Source: Elusimicrobiota bacterium
Lineage (GTDB): Bacteria; Elusimicrobiota; Elusimicrobia; UBA1565; UBA9628
Length of the DNA: 64,000 nt
Direction of reading: 5' to 3'
NCBI GenBank assembly: GCA_026388095.1
Contig: JAPLKL010000078.1
Location: 39,110-103,109 of the forward strand
The notes beneath the pieces were generated by a model that worked only from the letters and a program-made list of their open reading frames with translations, was not told the origin of the DNA and searched no databases. Every line of letters begins with the position of its first letter. Position 1 is the first letter of the stretch. The position numbers were made by a program, and so were the translations under genes. Of this stretch, positions 58,011-64,000 are shown one piece after another.

Positions 58011-58645
58011 AACGCGACGCGGACAGCCTGTTCAGCCCGTCATTCCCGTTCCACAAGCTCCTCTGCGAACAGGCGCGGCTCTTCGCCGAGAGCGCCGCGG
58101 CCTTGGCCGCGGTCCTGCAGGACGGCGGCGATATCTCCGAGAAATGCTCCCGGGTCCACGCCGTCGCGGGCGCGGCCGAGGCGGGCGCGCGCGAGGTGGC
58201 CCGCCAGCTCTCGCTCACCTTCCTCCTGCCGCGCGACCGCGACGACATCCACGAGCTCAACCTCGCCTTCTCCTCCTGCATCCAGGCGGCCAAGGCCGTG
58301 GCCGTCCGGGTCGGCCTTTACGGCCTCAGCCAGGTCCGCGGCCCGGCCCGGGAGCTGGCCGCGGACATCGTGGCGATGGCCTCGGCGATCGAACAGATGC
58401 TCCGGATCATGAACCGCGGCCAGGGCGTGGAGGCGCAGGTCCGCGGCGTCGCCCAGGCGCGGGAGGAAGCGGACCGGTTCCTCCTGGTCGGCCTGGGCGA
58501 GCTCTACGAGCTGCCCGCCTCCCGGCCCGAGGGCGTGCTCGAGATCGTCAAGTGGTCCCACGTCTACGACCGGATCGAGGCGGTGATCGACCGCGCCGAG
58601 CGCGTGGCCCAGATCATCGAGGGCATCGCGCTCAAGCGCGTGTGA
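58007..58645 (+). CDS. DUF47 (PhoU-like) family protein
   Basis: 212 residues from TTG overlapping the pump stop (TTGA), with AGGAGG six bases before it, which settles the start. All helical: PFHKLLCEQARLFAESAAAL, VARQLSLTFLLPRDRDDIHE, LNLAFSSCIQAAKAVAVRVG and VIDRAERVAQIIEGIALKRV match the DUF47/YkaA fold with its D-x-x-D metal-binding helices. DUF47 proteins normally accompany Pit-type phosphate transporters. There is none nearby; instead it is coupled to an RND pump, which is unusual. Confidence 0.85.
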   Translation: MKRDADSLFSPSFPFHKLLCEQARLFAESAAALAAVLQDGGDISEKCSRVHAVAGAAEAGAREVARQLSLTFLLPRDRDDIHELNLAFSSCIQAAKAVAVRVGLYGLSQVRGPARELAADIVAMASAIEQMLRIMNRGQGVEAQVRGVAQAREEADRFLLVGLGELYELPASRPEGVLEIVKWSHVYDRIEAVIDRAERVAQIIEGIALKRV

Positions 58646-58654
58646 CGCTCGCCC

Positions 58655-59794
58655 CTACTTCTCGAGCCACTTGAGCTCGACCCGGCGGTTCATCAATCGG
58701 CCGGCCGGCGTCTTGTTGTCCGTGATCGGCACGGAGGGGCCGTAACCGTTGGCCACCAGCCTGTCCCTCTCGATGCCCTGGGACACGAGGTAGTCGACCA
58801 CGGACTGCGCCCTGGCCTGCGAGAGCTTCACGTTGGCGGCATCGGGACCGATGTCGTCCGTGTGTCCCTGGACCTCCACCTTCACGTCCGGGAACTCGGC
58901 CAGCTCTTGCGCCACGAACTCCAGAACCTCCTGGGAGCCTGACGTCAGCGCGGCCTTCCCGAACTCGAAGACCACCCCCTGCAAGACGCCGCGGGACTTG
59001 GTCACCAGCGGGCAGCCCATCTCGTCCACTTTGGTCCCCCGGGGTGTGTCGGGGCACTTGTCCGCGGGGTCCGGGACGCCGTCGCCGTCGCTGTCCACGA
59101 TCACCGGGCAGCCTTTTTCGTCGACCTCGGTCCCAGCCGGCGTGTCCGGGCACTGGTCGATGCCGTCGGGCACGCCGTCATGGTCGGAGTCGATCGGCTT
59201 CTCGGGCGCGCGGACGGCGTCCGCCGGCGGCCGGCCTCCGAAGAAGAACGACACCCCGCCCGTCGCTTCGACGTTGTGCTGGCGCTCGGAAGCCAGTTTG
59301 TCGATCTCCGTATAGATGTAGCGGCCGTCGACCCGCAGGGCGAGCCAGTCGGTGAAGAACCAGTGGAAGCCCAGGCCGGCGTTCACGCCCAGGTCGTCTG
59401 AGGTGTAGGATTGACCGACCACCGTGCGTTCCCAGCCCGGCCCCAAGGCCAGGAAGGGCCGGAACGGTTTCCCGGGCAGGAAGTGATACAGCAGGTCGAA
59501 CCGGAAGGATTGGATCGAGGCGCCGTCATTGGCGCGCAACGCGCGATCGGTCTTGGTGAACAGCCACTGATAGGAGGGCTCAAGGCTGATGCTGGCAACG
59601 AGCCAGTACGCGATCCTGCCGCCCACGAGACCGCTGTCCTTGAGATGGTCCGTCCCGTAGTCGTCGAGAAGGAAGCCCTGGCCGCCGTACGCGCCCAACT
59701 CCCAGGCACCCTGCTTGCCTCCATCGGCCGCCGCCGCCGGAGCCGACAGAAAGACCGCGAGTCCCAGAGCGCCCAGGAATCTCCTACGCATCAT
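58655..59794 (-). CDS. OmpA-family outer-membrane protein with calcium-binding repeats
   Basis: 379 residues; two adjacent ATGs, GGAGGG touches the first, so the second (three bases on) may be used. Signal peptide FLGALGLAVFLSAPAAAA, an eight-strand-type barrel (GVNAGLGFHWFFTDWLALRV), two thrombospondin-3-like repeats (DSDHDGVPDGIDQCPDTPAG and DSDGDGVPDPADKCPDTPRG) that bind calcium, and an OmpA peptidoglycan domain (VEVQGHTDDIGPDAANVKLS, SQARAQSVVDYLVSQGI). It ties the outer membrane to the wall. It ends only nine bases from the convergent DUF47 gene. Confidence 0.93.
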   Translation of the reverse strand: MMRRRFLGALGLAVFLSAPAAAADGGKQGAWELGAYGGQGFLLDDYGTDHLKDSGLVGGRIAYWLVASISLEPSYQWLFTKTDRALRANDGASIQSFRFDLLYHFLPGKPFRPFLALGPGWERTVVGQSYTSDDLGVNAGLGFHWFFTDWLALRVDGRYIYTEIDKLASERQHNVEATGGVSFFFGGRPPADAVRAPEKPIDSDHDGVPDGIDQCPDTPAGTEVDEKGCPVIVDSDGDGVPDPADKCPDTPRGTKVDEMGCPLVTKSRGVLQGVVFEFGKAALTSGSQEVLEFVAQELAEFPDVKVEVQGHTDDIGPDAANVKLSQARAQSVVDYLVSQGIERDRLVANGYGPSVPITDNKTPAGRLMNRRVELKWLEK

Positions 59795-59834
59795 CCCTCC
59801 GAGTCCGAAAGTTCAGAAACGCTCCCACCTGCGA

Positions 59835-59868
59835 TATAATAGCTCATCCCGGCCCCCAAGGGGGCCGG
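59835..59868. promoter_or_regulatory. Overlapping divergent -10 boxes with a hairpin
   Basis: Plus-strand TATAAT (59835-59840) overlaps minus-strand TATTAT (59841-59836). A hairpin CCCGGCCCCC/GGGGGCCGGG follows on the plus side. Amylase and OmpA genes start 46 and 42 bases away. No good -35 on either side. Confidence 0.5.
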
Positions 59869-59885
59869 GAGAAGGACGACAGCTC

Positions 59886-61319
59886 ATGATAAGGCCCTGG
59901 ACCGAGGACGTGGTCTACATGATCCTCATCGACCGCTTCCACCGGGGAGGGAACCCGGCCCTGCCCCCCGAGCCCCCCTTCCATGGCGGCAACCTCGCGG
60001 GCGTGCGCGAGAAGCTCGACTACCTCGGAGACCTCGGCGTGACGGCCCTCTGGCTGAGCCCGGTGTACCAGAACCAGCGCGACGGCTACCACGGCTACTG
60101 GCCCGTGGACTTCTACGCGGTCGACCCGCGCTTCGGGACGCTGGCCGAGCTCCAGGAGCTGGTGCGGGAGTGCCATGGGCGGGGCCTCAAGGTCCTGCTC
60201 GACATGGTCCTCAACCACGCGGGCTACGACCATCCCATGGCGCGCGACCCGCGCACCCGCGCCTGGTTCCACCACGGGGGCGAGATCCGCTGGTTCGACC
60301 AGAAGAGCCTGGAGCGCGGCTCCTTGCACGGCCTGCCCGACTTCGCCCAGGAGAAAGACGAGGTCGCGCGCTACCTCATCGACATGTCGCTGTGGTGGCG
60401 GGAGCAGACCGGGGTGGACGGCTTCCGCCTGGACGCGGTCAAGCACGTGCCCGCCGCCTTCTGGAAGCGCTTCAGCCGCGAGCTCCACGCCCGGGCCGGA
60501 CCGGATTTCCTGCTCCTGGGCGAGGTGCTGCGCGGCATCCCGCGCTACATCGCGCGCTACCAGCGCGAGGACGGCATCGACTCCCTCTTCGACGTGCCCT
60601 TCGCCGACACGGTGCGCAGCGCCTTGAGCCGCGACAGCGAGGAGCCCGGCGCGAGCTTGCTGCAGCGCCTGCGCGAGCTTCGGCGCGAGTGGCGCACCAT
60701 GCTCTTCAACGAGATCCTGCGCAAGCTCTGCGCTGGCCGCCCGACCGACATGCGCTGGTTCTCCGACCTGGCGCACTCCGAGCGAGCCTACGCGCGGCCC
60801 GAGCTTCTGGCCCCCTTCATAGACAACCACGACATGAGCCGCTTCGCCAGCGAGGCCCAGCCCTCCCTGCCGCGCCTGAGGATGGCCTTGGCGCTGCTGA
60901 TGACCTGGCGCGGGATACCGGTGCTCACCTACGGCACCGAGTCCGGCATGCCGGGCCGGACCCACGGAGACCACCGGGGGCCCATGCGCTTCGGCGCGGC
61001 CCCCGAACTGCACGCCGACCTGCGCGCCCTCATCCGTCTGCGCCGCGCGACGCCCGCCCTCACCGCGGGGAGCCAGCGCCAGGTCTTCGCGGACCGGGAG
61101 GTCTACGCTTTCCTGAGGGAGGCTCCGGAGAGCCGCGTGCTGGTGGCGCTCAATAATTCCAGCCTGCACCAGCGGCGCGCGCTCGAACTTCCCGAAGGGG
61201 CGCCGACCGGAGCTTGGCGCGACGCGCTCGGCGGCGAGGAGTTCCACGTCCCAGGCCGGGCTTTGGACCTGCGCTTGGAGCCCCGCAGCGCGCGCATCCT
61301 CGTTGCGAGCCGCCGCTGA
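59886..61319 (+). CDS. GH13 alpha-amylase family glycosidase
   Basis: 477 residues from an ATG with AGAAGGA upstream; no signal peptide, so cytoplasmic. GH13 blocks: YMILIDRFHRGG, GVTALWLSPVYQNQRDGYHG (regions VI/V), LLDMVLNHAG (region I), GVDGFRLDAVKHVP with nucleophile Asp (region II), LLLGEVLRG with acid Glu (region III) and FIDNHDMSRF (region IV). A C-terminal beta domain (RVLVALNNSSLHQRRALELP) completes it. It hydrolyses or transfers alpha-1,4-glucan; without a binding module the exact specificity is open (cyclomaltodextrinase-like or amylase). Confidence 0.93.
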   Translation: MIRPWTEDVVYMILIDRFHRGGNPALPPEPPFHGGNLAGVREKLDYLGDLGVTALWLSPVYQNQRDGYHGYWPVDFYAVDPRFGTLAELQELVRECHGRGLKVLLDMVLNHAGYDHPMARDPRTRAWFHHGGEIRWFDQKSLERGSLHGLPDFAQEKDEVARYLIDMSLWWREQTGVDGFRLDAVKHVPAAFWKRFSRELHARAGPDFLLLGEVLRGIPRYIARYQREDGIDSLFDVPFADTVRSALSRDSEEPGASLLQRLRELRREWRTMLFNEILRKLCAGRPTDMRWFSDLAHSERAYARPELLAPFIDNHDMSRFASEAQPSLPRLRMALALLMTWRGIPVLTYGTESGMPGRTHGDHRGPMRFGAAPELHADLRALIRLRRATPALTAGSQRQVFADREVYAFLREAPESRVLVALNNSSLHQRRALELPEGAPTGAWRDALGGEEFHVPGRALDLRLEPRSARILVASRR

Positions 61320-61328
61320 CTCCGCCCG

Positions 61329-61658
61329 CTACTTCTTCGGGCCGGGCTTGCGCTGAGCCGGGGCGGCCCGGGTCGGCTTGGGCGCCGGTCGGGCGGCCTG
61401 GAGGCCGGGCTGGGGCTCCACTTTGGCGACCGAGAATTGGGATATGCGGCTTTGGAACTGGTCGTACTGGATGCGCAGACAGAACAGGCTCAGGTCCACG
61501 ATGAGGAGCCCGAGGCAGATGACCCCCGTGGTGTGGAGGAGCACCTTCCACAGCTTCTTGTCCGCGGCATACACGGCGAAGGCCCAGCGGATGTTGTAGA
61601 CGACGATTGGCACAAGGAGCAGCCAAGTGAAGAGTATTTTGGTCGGTGGGCTGAACAT
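61329..61658 (-). CDS. Small membrane protein of unknown function
   Basis: 109 residues with two hydrophobic helices (ILFTWLLLVPIVVYNIRWAF and LLHTTGVICLGLLIVDLSLF) and a cytoplasmic or periplasmic Pro/Ala/Lys tail ending in RKPGPKK. Start has GGAG and AGGA upstream. Promoter TTGACT-17-TATCCT lies 46 bases upstream. It lies between the amylase (convergent, nine bases) and the kinase-like gene (divergent). No family recognised. Confidence 0.6.
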   Translation of the reverse strand: MFSPPTKILFTWLLLVPIVVYNIRWAFAVYAADKKLWKVLLHTTGVICLGLLIVDLSLFCLRIQYDQFQSRISQFSVAKVEPQPGLQAARPAPKPTRAAPAQRKPGPKK

Positions 61659-61703
61659 TTTATCCTGTCTCCCGGTCCCGGGTTGATGCGTCGTCCTGTA
61701 GAG

Positions 61704-61732
61704 AGGATACAATGGCTGGCGAGGCAAGTCAA
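61704..61732 (-). promoter_or_regulatory. Sigma70-type promoter, leftward
   Basis: On the minus strand TTGACT (61732-61727), 17-base spacer, TATCCT (61709-61704). Confidence 0.6.
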
Positions 61733-61784
61733 CCGAGCGCAGGACCTCGCCAGCCGCGCACTGGCGTAGAGCGTGTCTTCCATC

Positions 61785-61790
61785 TATACT
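61785..61790 (+). promoter_or_regulatory. -10 box TATACT six bases before the kinase-like start
   Basis: TATACT with AAGGAT between it and the ATG at 61797; the -35 position (TGGCGT) is weak. The start point would fall on or beside the ATG; AAGGAT cannot then act as a ribosome site. Confidence 0.5.
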
Positions 61791-61796
61791 AAGGAT

Positions 61797-63779
61797 ATGT
61801 TCCCCGCGGGCGCGCAGCGATGCCTCCTGGCGGCCCTGCTGCTGGCCGCGGCCCCGGCGCGGGCCGCGACCTCGCGCGCGGCTGCGGAAGCCGTCACCGA
61901 GGCGCATCTCTCCGGCCAAGTCGGCTCGGACCTCGCGGTCCCCAAGGTCCAGCTTCAGATCCCGGCCGTCGGCCTGACGCTCGCCCCGGCCTTGCGCGCG
62001 CCCCTGCTCGCGCCCCAGGTGACGCCGACGCCCCTGCCCGCGCCGGCGCCGGGGCTCACGGCGGCCGCGCCTTTGTCCCCGGCGGTCCAGTTGGCCGAGG
62101 GCGTCAAGACCTCGGCCGTTGCCGCCCAGGCGGAGCCGGGGGACGCGCCCGAATCGGAAGAGTCCCTCACGCAGGCCGGGCGGGTGGTCTTCGACCAGGC
62201 CCAGGCCGCCCCGGCCCAAGATGCGGCCCCGGTGACGGCCCAGCCCTTCTCCTTGGGCCGGTGGCTGGGCGGCCTGCTCAAGCGCGGCGACCAGGTCCCG
62301 CCTTGGCCCGGCCGCGCCGGAGACAAGCTCCGCGTGGGCGGTCGGAGCTTCACGCTCGCTGACCGGCTCGGCGAAGGCAACAGCTCCGTGGTGTACCGGG
62401 CCGAGGGCGGCCGCTACGGCTACGCGGTCAAGCTCATCCATCCGGAGTTCAAGGACATCCCCTACTACGGGGCCGAAGCCGAGGCCCTCAAGCTCCTGGA
62501 CCTCACGGACATCCCGCACGCCCGGCTCGCGGCCCGCAGCGAGGACGGCCTGGTCGTGGTCAAGGAGGTGGTGCCCGGGGAGACCGGCGCGGCTCTGCTC
62601 AAGCGCGGTCCGCTGAGCCAGCACTCCCAGGACAACCTGGCCGAGCTGGCCGCGCGCCTGCTGGCCATCGGCTACACCGGCGACCTGGCCCCGGGCAACC
62701 TGGTCTGGAACCATTGGGAGAGCGCCTGGACCCTCGTAGACGGCGGCGGCTTCCGCATGGCCCATCCGCGCGAGACGCTCAAGCAGCTCCTGCAGAGCGG
62801 CTTCTTCGCCCCCGGCCAGGCCGACCCGGGCAGCTTCCTGGCCGCTGTGCGCGGGCGCCTGGGGCCCGGCTCCGAGGCCTGGGCCAAGGTCGTGAGCGAT
62901 GCCGCGGCCGAGCCCGCGCTCGCGCCGGCCTTCGCCGCTCTGGCCGCGGCCGACCGCGCGGCACCGGCCGCTCCGAAGCTGGAGTTCTCGCCCGGCCGCG
63001 CCGCCAAGGGCCTGGACGATTCCTGGCTGGCTCCGCAGGAGGCGCGCAAGCGCCTGGGCTTCGACCCGCAGACCGTGAAGGAGCGCTTCAACCTGCATTC
63101 CGACGACCCAGGCAAGCTCAACACCGAGGTGCGCCAGCTGAACCTGCCCGACGGCCGGGTCCTGGTGAGCAAGCGCTCCAGCGCGGAGATCATCCGCAAC
63201 GAGGTCTTCATCCGCCGCGTCGTCCGCCGCTGGTTCGGCCGCTACTTCGACACCCCGGCCTCCGTGGCCTATCCCCTGGGCGGCGGCGAGGCTCTGATGG
63301 TCATGGAGCGCAGCCCCGGCGGCAGGTCCTACCTGGACACCAGGCTTTCCTTGCCCCAGCGCGCGGCCCTCGCGGTCTTGGTGCACAGCTTCGGCCTGGG
63401 CGACGTCAATGAGGGCAACGTGCTCTACGAGGAGGGCGGCCGCGCCGCGCTCATCGATTTCGAGCAGGCCCTCTCCTCCCACAGGCCGGTCGTCTCGCGC
63501 ATCCCGGACGAAGGCATCGCGGCTGAGATGCCCTGGCTCTCGCGCCGCAGCCTCAACCGGGCCGAGGACTACTTCCCGGCCGCGGCCGCCTGGCGCGGCC
63601 TCCTGGCCCGGCCCGAGACCCAGGCGGAACTGCGCGCCATGCTCCTGGCCAGCGGCTTCAAGGCCGAGGATGCGCCGGGAGTGCTCGCCCGGGTCCAGGC
63701 CAACGCGGCGCGCCTGGAGTGGATCATCCAGGCCGACGTGGAGTTCGTCAACCAGTTCGCGCGGCGAGCCACGCCCTGA
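61797..63779 (+). CDS. Exported protein with two tandem kinase-like lobes
   Basis: 660 residues: signal peptide (MFPAGAQRCLLAALLLAAAP), Ala/Pro-rich prosegment to about 170. First lobe: G-loop LGEGNSSVVYRA (from residue 192), Lys212 in YAVKLIHPE, catalytic-loop-like GDLAPGNLVW with Asp296, and VDGGGF with Asp315 in the DFG position. Second lobe: LVSKRSSAEIIRNEVF, hinge LMVMERSPGG, loop LGDVNEGNVLYEEGG with Asp536, and ALIDFE with Asp554. Both lobes keep the acids needed for phosphotransfer, with the HipA/PI-kinase-like or Fructosamine-kinase-like style in the second. Extracytoplasmic kinases are rare in bacteria. The substrate is unknown, and ATP supply outside the cytoplasm is a problem unless it acts elsewhere, for example in a host. 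Confidence 0.7.
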   Translation: MFPAGAQRCLLAALLLAAAPARAATSRAAAEAVTEAHLSGQVGSDLAVPKVQLQIPAVGLTLAPALRAPLLAPQVTPTPLPAPAPGLTAAAPLSPAVQLAEGVKTSAVAAQAEPGDAPESEESLTQAGRVVFDQAQAAPAQDAAPVTAQPFSLGRWLGGLLKRGDQVPPWPGRAGDKLRVGGRSFTLADRLGEGNSSVVYRAEGGRYGYAVKLIHPEFKDIPYYGAEAEALKLLDLTDIPHARLAARSEDGLVVVKEVVPGETGAALLKRGPLSQHSQDNLAELAARLLAIGYTGDLAPGNLVWNHWESAWTLVDGGGFRMAHPRETLKQLLQSGFFAPGQADPGSFLAAVRGRLGPGSEAWAKVVSDAAAEPALAPAFAALAAADRAAPAAPKLEFSPGRAAKGLDDSWLAPQEARKRLGFDPQTVKERFNLHSDDPGKLNTEVRQLNLPDGRVLVSKRSSAEIIRNEVFIRRVVRRWFGRYFDTPASVAYPLGGGEALMVMERSPGGRSYLDTRLSLPQRAALAVLVHSFGLGDVNEGNVLYEEGGRAALIDFEQALSSHRPVVSRIPDEGIAAEMPWLSRRSLNRAEDYFPAAAAWRGLLARPETQAELRAMLLASGFKAEDAPGVLARVQANAARLEWIIQADVEFVNQFARRATP

Positions 63780-63869
63780 GCCCGATCTCCGGCCCGGGAC
63801 TGCCGCATAAGGGGCCGGCCGCCCGGGCTCACAACGGACCGGCGCCGACCGGAGTGTCGGATCGGGATA

Positions 63870-64000
63870 GGGGCCGGCGAGTTTCTTCGCCGGTCCCCTC
63901 CCACACCACCGGACATGCGGGTCCGCATCCGGCGGTTTGAAAAGTTGAGGTTACGCCGCAAGCCGAGGCACCCCCAGTCGGTCGAAGAAACTCGGAGGAA
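63870..64000 (-). mobile_element. Probable 3' end of a group II intron or similar mobile element
   Basis: On the minus strand a coding end is followed by a hairpin CCGGATGCGG...CCGCATGTCCGG and then GGTGGTGTGGGAGGGG and a second hairpin (63870-63898). I associate this order, including GGTGGTGTGGGAGG, with the flank after group II intron maturase genes. This is from memory; most of the element is outside the window. Confidence 0.4.
63951..64000 (-). CDS. C-terminal end of a gene running off the right edge
   Basis: Reading leftward the last codons give PPSFFDRLGVPRLAA and then TAA. The sequence has the codon bias of a real gene end. Probably a maturase or transposase, given the hairpins that follow; only 16 codons are visible. 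Confidence 0.4.
   Translation of the reverse strand, partial: PPSFFDRLGVPRLAA

Noticed and set aside
63778..63835. GAGCCCG...CGGGCTC pairing after the double-kinase gene considered as a terminator
   Set aside because: Arms are short and far apart and no T-run follows, so support is too weak.

Overview
This is a GC-rich bacterial window of 64 kb with dense, often overlapping genes. The organism has two membranes: the window encodes PorV-type and OmpA-type outer-membrane proteins, LolC and LolD, an RND pump and many exported proteins. A subtilase ending in a FlgD-like sorting domain sits directly before a PorV/PorQ-family gene, and many secreted proteins have Ala/Pro-rich prosegments. This suggests an Elusimicrobiota-like or related lineage. 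That placement is inferred from protein style alone; there is no rRNA or marker tree here. No tRNA, rRNA or CRISPR array was seen.

Regions, left to right. (1) 1-5.1 kb: truncated subtilase plus PorV-like protein, a second secreted subtilase and a small secreted protein. (2) 5.6-12.9 kb: M32 carboxypeptidase, membrane-anchored AmmeMemoRadiSam-type radical SAM enzyme overlapping a spermidine-synthase-like membrane protein, metallophosphoesterase and MltB-like transglycosylase. (3) 12.9-17.8 kb: an accessory island with three ORF6N genes or remnants, a frameshifted YhcG/DUF1016 nuclease, a small HTH protein with a divergent promoter, and several palindromic repeats. (4) 17.8-27.9 kb: a secreted HEXXH protein with a small membrane partner, an S46 peptidase, a SUI1-like factor, and the ndk - alpha/beta hydrolase - murQ - esterase operon. 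(5) 28-34.9 kb: two single-domain response regulators, then a tight cluster lysS-lolC-lolD-ilvE-xth in which lolC is frameshifted by a 34-bp tandem duplication. (6) 34.9-47.3 kb: a second accessory stretch with a broken AAA/DUF4143 ATPase, several unknown secreted proteins, an HATPase-GNAT fusion between near-identical repeats, a stray 68-bp copy of part of xth, a ChaN-like protein and a two-gene set ending in a ParB-like domain. (7) 47.3-61.7 kb: LTA-synthase-like sulfatase, a thioesterase, a soluble histidine kinase, a split receiver-kinase hybrid, an RND efflux operon ending in a DUF47 protein, an OmpA protein and a GH13 amylase. (8) 61.8-64 kb: a secreted protein with two kinase-like lobes, then the edge of a probable mobile element.

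Three things stand out. Many genes have a sigma70-like -10 box only 6-9 bases from the start codon, which suggests widespread leaderless or near-leaderless transcription. Several repeat families recur: one around GGGGACACAATACTTA, one around CTTAAGGTGCC, and one combining a -10 box with a hairpin in divergent gaps. Four genes (yhcG, lolC, AAA/DUF4143, receiver-kinase) carry lesions that could be genuine decay or assembly error. The most novel-looking product is the exported double-kinase-fold protein at 61.8 kb.
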